NCBI RefSeq assembly: GCF_041902385.1
Contig: NZ_CP169244.1
Coordinates: forward strand, 4,801,460 to 4,865,459
Reading direction: 5' to 3'
Source: Arcticibacter sp041902385
Lineage (GTDB): Bacteria; Bacteroidota; Bacteroidia; Sphingobacteriales; Sphingobacteriaceae
Length of the DNA: 64,000 nt
This document shows, piece by piece, positions 17,046 to 27,403 of the stretch; the stretch's first letter is position 1, and each line of letters opens with the position of its first letter. The translations under genes were made by a program, and so were the position numbers. The notes below the pieces were generated by a model, which saw nothing but the letters and a program-made list of their open reading frames with translations, did not search any database and was not told where the DNA came from.

Positions 17046-17571
17046 CCGTGATGGAGGCGGTAACTCAGCAGGCAGCCGAATGAAAAAGACGTCATTTACC
17101 GCTTATCTCAGTCCGATCGAAGGACCGATGATTCATCACGTAATTATCCTTCCCGAAGAAACAGCGCAGGAATTCAGAGTAGAGAAAGGTGCTGTAAGGG
17201 TGATCTGTTCTATAGAGAACGGAGAAGAGTTTCCCTGCGCCCTTAATCCCCGTGATGGGAATTATGTTATCATGGCGAGCAAGCAGCTAATCAAAAAGCA
17301 CCGGCTCAAAAACGATGTCCCGTTTACCGTCACGATCTACCCCGACAAGAAAAATGGGCTTGAACTTCCTGAAGAGATGCAGGAACTACTTTTGCAAGAC
17401 GAGTGGGGAGCACAGCTGTTTGAGAAGCTTCTCCCGGGTAGGAAACGCAGTCTGCTCTACTATATACGAACGGGAAAAAGCGTCGACACAAGAATAAAAA
17501 GATCCATGGAAATCCTCGAAAAGCTAAAGACCGAGAGTCTTCATTTTCAGAAACAGCAAAAAAGCGACTAA
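17038..17571 (+). CDS. DUF1905 / YdeI-OmdA domain protein
   Basis: A 177-residue cytoplasmic protein. Residues about 15-100 resemble DUF1905 (SFTAYLSPIEGPMIHHVIILPEE), and residues 120-170 resemble the OmdA/YdeI domain (FEKLLPGRKRSLLYYIRTGK, then TRIKRSMEILEKL). Pfam describes the second domain as bacteriocin-protection or OmpD-associated, but no precise activity is established. The ATG at 17038 overlaps the last codons of purM; an alternative ATG at 17080 begins MKKTSFTAYL, closer to the domain. It is co-transcribed with purM in either case. Confidence 0.75.
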   Translation: MSSRDGGGNSAGSRMKKTSFTAYLSPIEGPMIHHVIILPEETAQEFRVEKGAVRVICSIENGEEFPCALNPRDGNYVIMASKQLIKKHRLKNDVPFTVTIYPDKKNGLELPEEMQELLLQDEWGAQLFEKLLPGRKRSLLYYIRTGKSVDTRIKRSMEILEKLKTESLHFQKQQKSD

Positions 17572-17756
17572 TCCGACCTGACGAAAACGGCTGCTAACGA
17601 TAATATCCCGGGTAGTAAGACTATTTACCAGCGACTATATTTGGGTTTTTAATATGGTCCCTGATGATTTTTCCTTTAAACGGACTTTCGAAGAAATTTT
17701 CCATTTTATACATATTTGTATGTTACCAAATGCAAAGATACAACGACTAATGGCTG

Positions 17757-17764
17757 TATTTTTG
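17757..17764 (+). promoter_or_regulatory. -7 promoter box upstream of the cvfB pair
   Basis: TATTTTTG matches TANNTTTG about 97 bp upstream of the 17861 start. An opposite-facing TATCTTTG (minus strand, 17733-17740) lies next to it, but no gene lies downstream of it on that strand. Confidence 0.35.
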
Positions 17765-17860
17765 CATTAATAAGGCATATCAGCTGCCATATCAACAGCT
17801 TTGAACTCGACGGAATGTTGTGAAGCCTTAAATCATGAACAATCTCACTAAAACAATAAA

Positions 17861-18232
17861 ATGCAGGAATCAATTTCAATTGAACTATCTCAGCAGAGCC
17901 TCGATGCCATCCGAACGGGGAGATACCATCATATTCTGTTCCTGGAACTACAGGACAATTTAAATAAGATCAACGACCTTCTATCTGCGTATTATTTCAG
18001 GAGCAGGGGCAGCATTAATCAGCCTGAGATCCGCAGTGATTCACTGCTTATCTCGCCTGAAGGTAAAGGACAATTTGTGGTTCATTACATCATCGGCTTG
18101 TTCAATGCCTGCGCAGATCTTGACCTCAGCGAGTCAGACAAGATGACAATTCAAATGAACGTGGACATGAACACAGGAAAAACTACACTTACCGGTGAAT
18201 ATTTCTACGAAAGGGAGCCCGACGAGTTGTAA
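17861..18232 (+). CDS. Conserved hypothetical protein upstream of cvfB
   Basis: A 123-residue cytoplasmic protein with no recognised domain. The N-terminal half is helical (LSQQSLDAIRTGRYHHILFLELQDNLNKINDLLSAYY); the C-terminal half ends in two likely strands (KMTIQMNVDMNTGKTTLTGEYFYE). There is no signal peptide and no membrane segment. It ends 9 bp before the CvfB-like gene and is surely co-transcribed with it, which suggests a role near RNA binding or translation, but nothing in the sequence shows a function. Confidence 0.65.
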   Translation: MQESISIELSQQSLDAIRTGRYHHILFLELQDNLNKINDLLSAYYFRSRGSINQPEIRSDSLLISPEGKGQFVVHYIIGLFNACADLDLSESDKMTIQMNVDMNTGKTTLTGEYFYEREPDEL

Positions 18233-18241
18233 ATTTGCAGA

Positions 18242-19069
18242 ATGATAGAAATCGGAAAATATAATGACCTTAGAATAACCGAAAGCACTTCATCTGGATT
18301 TATACTTTCCGACGGTGAACAAGAACTGCTATTGCCTGCCCACTTCGCTCCTAAAGGCGCGTCTAAAGGCGATGACGTCTATGTATTCGCCTATATCAAC
18401 AAGGAAGGAACGTTGGTGGGTACAACTCAAAAGCCTCACGCTTGTGTGGGCGACTTTGCCTACCTCAAGGTAGTTGACGAAAACAGGGATGGCGTATTTA
18501 TGGATCTTGGCATTGATAAAGATGTCTTTGTGCCAAACCGCCAGCAAAAGAAAAAGATGCTAAAGGGAGAAAGTTACGTTGTGTATGTCTATCTCGACGA
18601 AAGCAACGGACGTCTGCTGGCCTCTTCCCGTTTATCTGACTTTGTAGAGGAAGAGGATATCGACCTCGAAGAGAAAGAAGAGGTAAGTCTTTTAATCTGC
18701 GAACCCACCGACCTTGGATATAACGCGATTATCAACAACAGGTATATAGGTTTGCTCTATCAGAATGAGCTGTTTACTTACGTGCACCCAGGTGACGTAC
18801 GCAAGGGCTGGGTGAAGCGGTTCAGGCCCGACGGCAAAATCGACTTAAGTCTCCAGGCGCTTGGCTACGAGCACATACTCGACTTAAAGGAACGAATATT
18901 TGAGGAATTAAAAGCTGCGGGAGGCGTTATTGAGCTTGGTGATAAAAGCTCGCCAGAAGAGATCTACCAGCGCTTCCAGATCAGCAAAAGTGCGTACAAG
19001 AAAACGATTGGTGCGCTATATAAAGAACGGAAGATCATCGTATCTGATCATGAGGTACGCCTCGTATAA
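18242..19069 (+). CDS. CvfB-like S1 RNA-binding protein
   Basis: A 275-residue cytoplasmic protein of the CvfB/YitL group: tandem S1-like OB domains followed by a winged-helix end. S1-like parts are visible at about residues 60-135 (VGDFAYLKVVDENRDGVFMDLGIDKDVFVP) and 140-210 (NRYIGLLYQNELFTYVHPGDVRKGWV). The winged helix is the C-terminal SPEEIYQRFQISKSAYKKTI. CvfB in Staphylococcus aureus binds RNA and affects virulence gene expression; the target here is unknown. A good terminator follows at 19092. Confidence 0.88.
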   Translation: MIEIGKYNDLRITESTSSGFILSDGEQELLLPAHFAPKGASKGDDVYVFAYINKEGTLVGTTQKPHACVGDFAYLKVVDENRDGVFMDLGIDKDVFVPNRQQKKKMLKGESYVVYVYLDESNGRLLASSRLSDFVEEEDIDLEEKEEVSLLICEPTDLGYNAIINNRYIGLLYQNELFTYVHPGDVRKGWVKRFRPDGKIDLSLQALGYEHILDLKERIFEELKAAGGVIELGDKSSPEEIYQRFQISKSAYKKTIGALYKERKIIVSDHEVRLV

Positions 19070-19091
19070 ATCGAGTGACTAGGCTTCAATA

Positions 19092-19124
19092 AAAAGCCTG
19101 CAACCGTATTGATTGCAGGCTTTT
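19092..19124 (+). terminator. Intrinsic terminator after cvfB-like gene
   Basis: AAAAGCCTGCAA and TTGCAGGCTTTT form a 12-bp stem. The A and T runs on its two sides let it serve both this gene and the convergent S46 peptidase gene. Confidence 0.85.
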
Positions 19125-19193
19125 GTTAAATCTTACTCTAATAAAGCACGTTCAACCCATTCCGAGCAGAGCGCCAAGAGGTTGAAAACACCC

Positions 19194-21383
19194 TTATTTT
19201 TTCACTGCTTTCTTCGTAACGGCCCTGGGCTCATTCTTGCGGATATCAAGCTCCGAAATGATATTCTTAGCACCACCGAGCACGTCTATGCACCAAAGCA
19301 CATAACGGGAATCTACACAGATAGTGCGTTTATACTGCTTGTCGAACGCGATATCGCCCGACATAGCCTCCCAGTTTCCATCGAAAGCCAGTCCAATCAG
19401 CTCGCCGTTTCCGTTGATGACCGGAGATCCCGAGTTCCCTCCTGTGATGTCATTGTTGGTGATAAAGTTGACAACCAGGGTTCCGTTCTCGGCGTACTGA
19501 CCAAAGTTGCGTGAATTGTAAGCGTCAATCAGGCTCTTTGGAAGATCAAACTCAGAATCGCCCGGAACGTATTTTTGCATCACACCATCAATTGTCGTAA
19601 TAGTATTGTAGGTGATGCCGTCTTTAGGACTATAGTTCTGCACGTTTCCGTATGTGATACGCATGGTTGAGTTGGCATCAGGGTACATCAGCTTTCCTTT
19701 ATTCTTCTCTAACAGAGCCTTCAAGTAAAGATTATCAAGCGTAGCCTTCGTAGTCTCAAACTCACTGACTGCAGAACCCATGTTCGCTTTAATGAAATCG
19801 GCAGGAATTACGTTTACTGCGTATTGATAAGCAGGATCTTTTTCAAAATCAGGTACGGAGGGATTCTTTGCGAGGAATGCTTTCAGCTTATCAGGCCGGA
19901 TCAGATCAGAATTATTCCATAAATATTCCGCGTACTTGTTAAAGGTCTCCTCAGGGTTCCCTTGCCAGTTATCCTGCGCAATAGTAGTGTAGAACTTCGG
20001 ATGCTGACTCTTAGGAAGATCGTTATAAAACGCTGCGTGTATTTTGGCGAAGATCTTTTTATCGGCCTTTTCATTATACGTTTCTTCGTAGTCTCCAAGA
20101 GATGAAGAAACGTAATTTTTCGCCTCTGCGAATTTTGCTTCGCCCTGCCGTGCTGCAGCAGCAAGGGTTACGAGCTGCCTTACCCATGAGGTAGCGAGAA
20201 AGCCCTCATTAATGTAAGTGCGTTCAATAGCAAAGGGCTGGTAGGCCTCATATGCCTTTTCGTACCCTGATATCAGGCCGGCATAGGTTGGATTTGAAGC
20301 TGCCCACCTTGTGAAGTCGGCTTCTCCTTTTTGCTTTTGCTCATAGATCTTCAGGCGTTTCAGCTGTTCGGTCTGACCAATGAAATACTTCCAGTAGTTA
20401 GCTATGCTGGCATATTTGGAAGAAAGCTTAAGCCGTGTGGCTACGTCTTTGTCCATTTCTTCTTTCCAGGCCTTCAGACGAATATCACGAAGCTTCACAA
20501 TGGTTGGAGATACTTTTTCAGTGGCAAGCTTTACACCATAAGAGGTAAGGAAGCGATCTGTGCGACCAGGGAAACCATATACCATTGAAAAATCACCGTT
20601 CTTTGTACCCTTGATAGATACAGGGAGGAATTTCTTGGGGGTGTAAGGCTTGTTGTCAGCCGCGTAGGTGGCTGGTTTGTTGTCTTTTGACGCGTATACG
20701 CGGAATACGGTAAAGTCGCCGGTATGTCTCGGCCATACCCAATTGTCGGTATCACCTCCAAACTTTCCGATCGACTGAGGAGGGGTTCCAACTAAGCGAA
20801 CGTCATTAAATTTCTGGAATATGTAGAGGAAGTACTGATTTCCCTTGTAGAAATCTCTTACAAATCCTTCATATCCTGTTCCTTTAGTGGCCGCCTCTGC
20901 GATTTGCTTTCCAACCTCTTCTATCTTAGCAGCTTTCTGGGCCTCTGGAAGTCCCTGAACCGCAGCATTCACCTTTGACGTTACGTCTTCCATTCGTACC
21001 AGAAAATTCACAAACAGCCCAGGTACCGGCTTTTCCTCTGCATACGATTTTGCCCAGAACCCATTGTCGAGGATGTTATCCAGGGGAGTTGAATGAGAAG
21101 CAACAGCATCATAGCCGCAATGGTGGTTGGTGAAGATCAGACCGTTCTTCGACACGATCTCGCCAGTACAGAAGCCTCCAAAAGAGACAATGGCATCTTT
21201 AAGACTAGCCTTATTAATACTGTAAAGGTCTTCAGGAGTGAGCTTAAACCCCTGCTTTTTCATCTGGTCATAGTTCTTCCCGATCAGCATCGGGATCCAC
21301 ATTCCTTCGTCGGCCCTGACGATTGTACTAACCAGCAATGCGCAGGTCAGAAAAAATGCGACTAAAGCGTTTCTTTTTCTCAT
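19194..21383 (-). CDS. S46-family dipeptidyl-peptidase (DPP7-like)
   Basis: A 729-residue exported serine peptidase that removes dipeptides from peptide N-termini; such enzymes feed amino-acid catabolism in Bacteroidota. The signal peptide ends near VRADEG (residue 24). The catalytic His is in LIFTNHHCGYD (about residue 88), and the Ser is in GGNSGSPV. In the Porphyromonas enzymes the residue 18 positions after the Ser is Gly in DPP7 and Arg in DPP11. Here it is Gly (in AFDGNWEAM), which predicts preference for hydrophobic rather than acidic residues at the second position. The start is ATG 21383 (MRKRNALVAFF); a codon at 21392 is also in frame. Confidence 0.92.
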   Translation of the reverse strand: MRKRNALVAFFLTCALLVSTIVRADEGMWIPMLIGKNYDQMKKQGFKLTPEDLYSINKASLKDAIVSFGGFCTGEIVSKNGLIFTNHHCGYDAVASHSTPLDNILDNGFWAKSYAEEKPVPGLFVNFLVRMEDVTSKVNAAVQGLPEAQKAAKIEEVGKQIAEAATKGTGYEGFVRDFYKGNQYFLYIFQKFNDVRLVGTPPQSIGKFGGDTDNWVWPRHTGDFTVFRVYASKDNKPATYAADNKPYTPKKFLPVSIKGTKNGDFSMVYGFPGRTDRFLTSYGVKLATEKVSPTIVKLRDIRLKAWKEEMDKDVATRLKLSSKYASIANYWKYFIGQTEQLKRLKIYEQKQKGEADFTRWAASNPTYAGLISGYEKAYEAYQPFAIERTYINEGFLATSWVRQLVTLAAAARQGEAKFAEAKNYVSSSLGDYEETYNEKADKKIFAKIHAAFYNDLPKSQHPKFYTTIAQDNWQGNPEETFNKYAEYLWNNSDLIRPDKLKAFLAKNPSVPDFEKDPAYQYAVNVIPADFIKANMGSAVSEFETTKATLDNLYLKALLEKNKGKLMYPDANSTMRITYGNVQNYSPKDGITYNTITTIDGVMQKYVPGDSEFDLPKSLIDAYNSRNFGQYAENGTLVVNFITNNDITGGNSGSPVINGNGELIGLAFDGNWEAMSGDIAFDKQYKRTICVDSRYVLWCIDVLGGAKNIISELDIRKNEPRAVTKKAVKK

Positions 21384-21468
21384 TATAAACAAATTGTTAG
21401 GAGGCGAAATTACATATTGTTCATATATCCACCGTCATCTTTATACAATTTACCGGAAAAAGAGCAGC

Positions 21469-21873
21469 CTATTTACTGTTATGCAAAAAAGGCTTGTTAG
21501 GATCGGCCGGAAATGATAGCATATACTTAACAATGGCTTCTGCTTCCTCATGTTTAAGGTTTGGATGTGGGGTCATTTCTCTTGATCCCCAAATTCCCTG
21601 CTCTGGCTTCACTCCAATGATGGCAATGTGCGCCAGATGCGAGAAGTTGGCCTCTGTATCTTCATACTCAGCTGCGAGCTGGCGAAAAGAGGGGCCTACA
21701 ATAGCTTCATTCTCTGCATGGCAGCCGCCGCAGTCCTCGCGCTCGAAAAGCGCTTTACCCCGGGCGAGCTCTTCTTTGCTCACGGGGCTGTAGCTGTCTG
21801 CAGATTTTTTAGGGCTCTGCCCGCAGGCCAGCAGGCAAATAGATAAGATAGTAAAAAGAGAAAATACGCGCAT
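21469..21873 (-). CDS. Class I c-type cytochrome lipoprotein
   Basis: A 134-residue exported protein. The N-terminus MRVFSLFTILSICLLACGQ has a lipobox (LLAC, Cys 17), so it is probably membrane-anchored. One haem c site is present: CGGCH at about residues 48-52. The axial Met is probably in SREMTPHPNL, with the C-terminal helix EEAEAIVKYMLSF. It would carry electrons in the periplasm; partners are unknown. It lies upstream of the S46 peptidase gene on the same strand with an 85-bp gap. Confidence 0.88.
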   Translation of the reverse strand: MRVFSLFTILSICLLACGQSPKKSADSYSPVSKEELARGKALFEREDCGGCHAENEAIVGPSFRQLAAEYEDTEANFSHLAHIAIIGVKPEQGIWGSREMTPHPNLKHEEAEAIVKYMLSFPADPNKPFLHNSK

Positions 21874-21967
21874 TCTATTACACTTTGCTACTTAACAAAT
21901 TTCGAAGAGGATGGTTGGCTGTAAACTCAGGCGCATGGAGGACAGCAGAGCGGCACGCTTCGCCTCC

Positions 21968-21997
21968 TTGATAGTTAAATTGCGATACTTATATTTG
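21968..21997 (+). promoter_or_regulatory. Complete promoter for the DeoR-type gene
   Basis: A TTG at 21968-21970, then a 19-bp spacer, then TATATTTG at 21990-21997. This matches the Bacteroidota -33/-7 pattern (TTTG, 19-21 bp, TANNTTTG). The leader would be about 18 nt. Confidence 0.6.
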
Positions 21998-22020
21998 AAA
22001 AACAATTGAACCAATAAGCA

Positions 22021-22764
22021 ATGTTAAAAGAAGAGCGTCAGTCTTACATCATAAAACAAATAAACCTTCACAACAAAGTCCTCTCGTCAGACTTAAGTGT
22101 TCAGCTTAACGTTTCGGAAGATACGATCAGACGTGATCTGAATGAGCTGGCGGAAAGTGGAAAGGTGCTGAAAGTATATGGAGGCGCGCTCTCAAAATCC
22201 TTCCACTACCCTTTTCACGAAAATGACGTCTACGCAAGAGACTCTAAGAAAGAGATTGCTAAAAAGGTCATCAAGCTTATACAACCGGGCATGGTCTTAC
22301 TTGCCGGGGGCGGAACTTCACTAATCGAGCTAGCACGCCTGATGCCCGACAACCTTCAAATCACTGTGTTCACCGTCAGCCCTCTTGTAGCTCTTGAACT
22401 GACTGAACGCTCAGGAATAGAAGTCATCCTGATAGGCGGCCATTTATCCAAGAACTCGCACATCAATACAGGAGCGCTCACGATAAGTCTCTTGTCCGAC
22501 ATTAAAGTCGACCTCTGTATCCTTGGGACCAACGGCATTTCAATTGAAGAAGGGATTACAGATTCCGACTGGGAAGTCGTACAGGTCAAAAAGGCGATGA
22601 TCAAAGCTTCGCAGAAGACAGCCATGGTAAGCATTGCAGAAAAACTGAACTCCGTGCAAAAGATGAAGGTCTGCAATCTGAACGCTATTCACTACCTGAT
22701 CACAGACGCTGACCCGCAGGATAAACTGCTGAAAGGATATGCAGATGCCGTAAAGGTGGTCTAG
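22021..22764 (+). CDS. DeoR/GlpR-family transcriptional regulator
   Basis: A 247-residue repressor-type protein. The N-terminal helix-turn-helix (residues about 3-57) contains the family signature LSVQLNVSEDTIRRDLNELAE. The C-terminal sugar-phosphate-sensing domain (DeoRC, about 75-235) includes VLLAGGGTSLIELARL and DLCILGTNGISIEEG. Such regulators usually respond to a phosphorylated sugar. It is encoded on the opposite strand just beyond the last gene of the cell-wall locus, so an amino-sugar phosphate such as MurNAc-6P or GlcNAc-6P is a fair guess for the ligand, though not shown. Confidence 0.9.
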   Translation: MLKEERQSYIIKQINLHNKVLSSDLSVQLNVSEDTIRRDLNELAESGKVLKVYGGALSKSFHYPFHENDVYARDSKKEIAKKVIKLIQPGMVLLAGGGTSLIELARLMPDNLQITVFTVSPLVALELTERSGIEVILIGGHLSKNSHINTGALTISLLSDIKVDLCILGTNGISIEEGITDSDWEVVQVKKAMIKASQKTAMVSIAEKLNSVQKMKVCNLNAIHYLITDADPQDKLLKGYADAVKVV

Positions 22765-22988
22765 TAAGTCCTTACAACCTTAACCTCAGCTGGCTTACCA
22801 CAGGAACAGCAGATACATTCTGCTTTGCCAATTTTACTAAGTGGGATGTATTGTATTCGCCTCAAAGGAGCGGCTCGCTTCTGACAACTCGCGCATAGTT
22901 AATGAAGAGCCCGACGGCCGCACTGAACACTAAAAAAGGCCCTGGTGAACTTTTTTCTTCGGCCCTACAACCACCAGGTACCGCCCCC

Positions 22989-23046
22989 CACAACTTATAA
23001 CTTATAAGTTATAACTTATAACTTATAACTTATAACTTATGACTTA
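22989..23046. repeat. Heptad repeat array, AACTTAT units
   Basis: Seven or more units of AACTTAT, with one internal AAGTTAT that makes the centre palindromic (ATAACTTATAAGTTAT). The array begins 4 bp beyond the stop of the oxidoreductase gene, so its transcript would be the 3' end of the long cell-wall operon and can fold into a hairpin. Confidence 0.85.
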
Positions 23047-23049
23047 GAT

Positions 23050-25871
23050 CTACAGGCATTCGTCAAGCAGATAAACGATCGACTCATAATTACGGCCGAC
23101 CGCATCGGACATGTTCATCTCGCAAGTCTTAGCCGAAGAGTAATAGCCATCGTATTCCTTCTGCCTTACCTCGTCCGCTTCGGGCTGGGTGGCCGACTTC
23201 GTAAGTTCAGGGAACCAGAATCCGCGGTCGCCTGCCATACCGCAACAACCGGCATGTAAGGGAACGTCTACCTTATCTGCAAGCTGGCTTGCAATAGCTA
23301 TAAATTTCGTTTCCAGACCCATCTTCTGTAAGGAGCAGACAGGGTGCAACACAATCTCTTTCTTTCTCGACTTAATACTGGCCCTGGGAAGGACGTAATC
23401 AAGAATAAAATCGATGCTGTCGAGTATCTTCAGGTGGTCGAACTTTTCCTTATTTTGTTCCGTAAGGACCGACCGGCAGTGATGCAGCGTAAAAGTACAG
23501 GAAGTAATGTCAAGAACGACGGGAAAAGAGCCCTCCTCTGTCCACTTCCATAACTTCTCTATCGTCTCGTTAGCCGTCAGAGTAAAGGCTTTATTGAAGC
23601 CTTTTGACGAGAAAAGCTGCCCGCAGCAGGCGGACTGAATGTCGTCCGGAATTACAAAGCCAATACCTGTCTTTTCGGCGACATGCAGAAAGGTATCGAT
23701 CGTATTCGGTTTCCCATCTGCTGAAGCTCCCATATTCCGGGTGATGCACGTCGGAAAATAGACAGCAAGGGTCTTATGCCCTGTGTTCCTTGACCGGCTA
23801 ATGCTCCCGGACAGTCCGACGGAAGCATGCATCTGATTGCTCCATAAAGGCACCGGAAGAACAGGCTTCAGTCCCTTTGTTAGTTTATGAAGAGCGGAGG
23901 ATCCGAAGATCCTGTTAACCATATTCCCTGCAGCAACCCCAGCCCTCACAACTGCGGATACTGTACCGAAGTTCTTCGCAACAGACAAGGCTACACCATT
24001 TGCGAATTCACTATGATTCTCCCTGCGCAGGCGTTTTACAAGCGTACCTGTATTAATATCAACAGGGCAGGCAGTAGCACAGAGGCCGTCTACCGCACAG
24101 GTATCCAGCCCGTCATACTGATACTGATCGAGCAGTTCCTTATATTGTTTCTTGTTGCCGTCCCTGCTGAGCTTAAGAAGCTCACGACGGACTACAATTC
24201 TTCTTCGCGGTGTGAGCGTAATATTCCGGCTCGGACATTTATACTCGCAGAAACCACACTCCATGCACTTGTCTACCTCTTCCTCTACTCTCGGCAGTTC
24301 CTTCAGGTTGCGAACGTGAGCTCTCTTGTCGTCATTGATAATGACACCCGGGTTCAGAAGATTATCAGGATCAATCACTTCCTTTAGTGATTTCATGATG
24401 CTGTAGATCTCCTCCCCCATTCGGTCTCCACAAAAGGAGCCATGTTACGACCTGTTCCGTGCTCTGCTTTTAAAGCACCGTCATACTTTTTAACGACCAG
24501 GTCTACCACGTCGTTCAAAAAGCGCTCATACCGGTCTACCTCTGATGCTTCATCGAAGCTCTGCGTTACTACGAAATGTATATTCCCATCCTTGGCATGG
24601 CCAAAGATGATGGCCTTATCATAGCCGTGTTTCTTAAACAGGTGCTGCAGATCAAGAATAGCATCACCAAGCTGGCCGACAGGGAAGGCAATATCTTCAA
24701 GGATCACCGTTGATCCACTTGCTCTTACAGCGCCTACTGCCGGAAACATGCCCTTTCGTATTTTCCAGAGAAAGGCTTGCTCAAGGGGATCTGAGGTGAA
24801 TGACGGCGCATAGAGCAATGATAAGTCAGGCGAAAGCGACAAGAATCGCTCAGTCTTTACATCCAGTTCCTGCTGGTTATTACCCTGATACTCTACCAGG
24901 AGTGCAGCGGCACTCCCGGGCAACACCTTCAGAACATCAGGAACTCCCTTAATATCCTCCACAGACCTAAGGGACGCCCGGTCCATGAGCTCCACCGCTT
25001 CTGCTCCTGAAGCAGTAAGCGGCACAATAGCGCTGCACGCAGCATAAATATCAGGAAAGTACAGCAGTCCCGTCGACTTTACAGGGTAGTCGGGGATGGT
25101 CTGCATCACCGCTTCCGAGATAAAACCAAGTGTTCCTTCCGCGCCAATCAGGAGATGTGCAAGAATGTCAAGAGGATGATGATGGTCAATAAACGAATTA
25201 ACGGAGTATCCGACGGTATTTTTGGTTTTATATTTGGCCCTGATCCGCGCTACGAGAGCAGGACTGTTCATCACCTTATCCCTGAGTTGTGCAATTCGGT
25301 GGAATACTGCCGGGCATTCTGATTCAAATCTTTTATAGTCAGCCTCATTTTCTGTACTGAATGTCAGTCCACCTGGCAGGATGAAGCGGATAAAGCGTGT
25401 AGTGTGATAAGAATTACGGGCAACGCCGCAACACATTCCACTGGCGTTATTTGAAAGGATCCCTCCCATCATAGCCGAGTTGATACTGGCGGGGTCGGGT
25501 CCTATCTTCCTGAAATATTTTTTAAGGCGGGCATTCACCACTGCTCCGATCACTCCGGGCTGTACCCTCACAACCTCACCCTCCTGCTCAATCTGCAAGC
25601 CTTTCCAGTACCTGCTCAATTCTACCAGAATGCCGTCGCTGACAGACTGCCCAGAGAGACTGGTTCCCGCAGCCCGGAAGGTCATCGGGATCTTGTACTT
25701 TCTGGAAAACTGAAAAAGCCTTTGAACCTCATCCTCTGATACGGGCTGAACCACGGCCCTTGGTCGCAAGTGATAAAAGCCAGCATCCGAGGCGTACGAT
25801 ACCAAATCAATGAGACGGGTTTTTATGCGATCCTCAGGGAGGATAGATTGAAGTAGCTTTCCGATGTCCAT
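23050..25871 (-). CDS. FAD/Fe-S oxidoreductase, D-lactate-dehydrogenase-like (frameshifted)
   Basis: A fused FAD-linked oxidase and Fe-S protein of about 940 residues (GlcD plus GlpC-like), the type that oxidises D-lactate or related 2-hydroxyacids to 2-keto acids and passes electrons to quinone. The start is ATG 25871 (MDIGKLLQSILPEDR). FAD-binding parts: TFRAAGTSLSGQSVSDGILV and GPDPASINSAMMGGILSNNA. The Fe-S part has CMECGFCEYKCP, CAVDGLCATACP and two CCG motifs (SACCGQLF, HAGCCGMAGD). The frame breaks at a C5 run (plus 24414-24418); one more base gives ETEWGEEIYSIMKSL and one continuous protein. It is last in the cell-wall operon, where MurQ would release D-lactate, which supports this substrate. 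Confidence 0.85.
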
Positions 25872-25887
25872 GTTATATAGTACTGCT

Positions 25888-27371
25888 TCAGTTCTTCCCG
25901 GCTGGTTCATCCATGGCGCCTCTGCTCGTAACGAGGAGAAGGAGGTATGTGATCAGTCCGTTGATGATGATCAGCTCGAATCCGATGGAGTATCCTATCC
26001 AGTTCACTGAATTCTTATCTATAATAAACGATAAAAGGGGCGAAAGAATACAAATAAAAGGGACGAAATGATCAGTAGCCTTCCGCTTCGATATCATCCC
26101 GAATCCGAAGAGCCCAACGAGAGGGCCATAGGTATAACCTGCCGCTTTAAAAATGGCATTTACCACAGAATCGTCGTTGATGATCCGGAACACCAGAATT
26201 ACCAGCAGCATGATCACAGAGAACGCCACGTGAACCAGATGACGCTGCCGTACCAGAGACGGCGAATTCTGATCCTCTTTCTTATTGAATCCAAGAAAAT
26301 CCACACAGAAAGAGGTGGTGAGTGCTGTCAGCGCCGAGTCTGTAGTGGCAAACGTAGCAGCGGTTAAGCCGAGCATAAATACAATTGCCGGCACAATATT
26401 CAAGTGATTAAGAGCTATCTCAGGAAACAAATGATCGGGAGTGTTTAAAGATGCAACGTCGATGTGATTGGAAGCCGCATAGAGGTAAAGCAGTGCACCG
26501 ACACTCAGAAAAAAAGATTGATCACTACGAATACGCTGGTAAAAGTGAGCATGTTCTTCTGGGCCTCTCCGATATTCTTACAGCTTAGGTTCTTCTGCAT
26601 CAGATCCTGATCCAGGCCAGTCATCGCTACTGTCACAAAAATTCCTCCAAGGAACTGCTTAATAAAGTGATTCTTATTTCCCAGAAAATCTTCCCAGAAG
26701 AAGATCTTAGAATAGGAACTCGCCTTTACTGTTTCGAACGTCTGAACAAGGTTAAGATTAAGACTCCTGGATATGAACCAGATGGACAAGATAACCGAAG
26801 AAAGAAGGAAAACTGTCTGCAGCGTATCGGTGATAATAATCGTTTTAAGGCCTCCTTTGAAAGTGTACATCCAGATCAGGATCAGGCAGATGGTTACTGT
26901 AGCAACAAATGGCACGTTCCAGGCATCGAAGATGAATCGCTGAAGAACGATTGCCACGAGATAAAGCCGGAATGCAGAACCAATTGTACGTGAGATGAGA
27001 AAGATCATAGCCCCGGACTTGTAACTCCAGAAGCCCAGCCGGCTCTCCAGATAGGTATAGATGGAGATGAGATGCATCCGGTAATACAGCGGCAGGAGCA
27101 CAGTGGCGATCAGAAGAAAGCCCACTGCATTACCGAGTACAAACTGAAAATACCCGAAGCTGCTGTGAATAACGGCACCAGGAACCGAAATAAATGTTAC
27201 ACCCGATAGCGCTGTCCCTATCATGCCGAAGGCCACGAAGTACCATTTCGAGTTCCTGTTGGCGATAAAAAAAGTCGAATTATCTGCAGAGTTCCTGGAA
27301 GTAAAATAGGATATAACGACCAGCAGGCCGAAATAACCAACCAGAAACAATAAAAGTACAATAGGAGGCAT
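25888..27371 (-). CDS. Sodium:solute symporter (SSS family), frameshifted
   Basis: An inner-membrane importer with about 13 helices, about 494 residues when repaired. The N-terminal half has the SSS features SWYF-like KWYFVAFGMIGTALSGVTFI and a TM6 region with GGLKTIIITDTLQ. The C-terminal half has LTAATFATTDSALTALTTSF, where Na+ is usually bound. The frame breaks at an A7 run (plus 26509-26515); eight A residues give INLFFLSVGALLYLY and a single protein. It lies between murQ and the D-lactate-dehydrogenase-like gene, with gaps of 32 and 16 bp. A MurNAc, GlcNAc or anhydro-sugar substrate is likely from context, but not shown. Confidence 0.85.
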
Positions 27372-27403
27372 TTTTTAAGTTTTAAATATGAACATATAAG
27401 AAG

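Noticed and set aside
17733..17740. A minus-strand promoter box TATCTTTG
   Set aside because: It has no -33 partner and no gene downstream on that strand; probably chance.
22989..23046. A CRISPR array
   Set aside because: The period is 7 bp with no spacer sequence and no cas genes, so it is a simple heptamer repeat.
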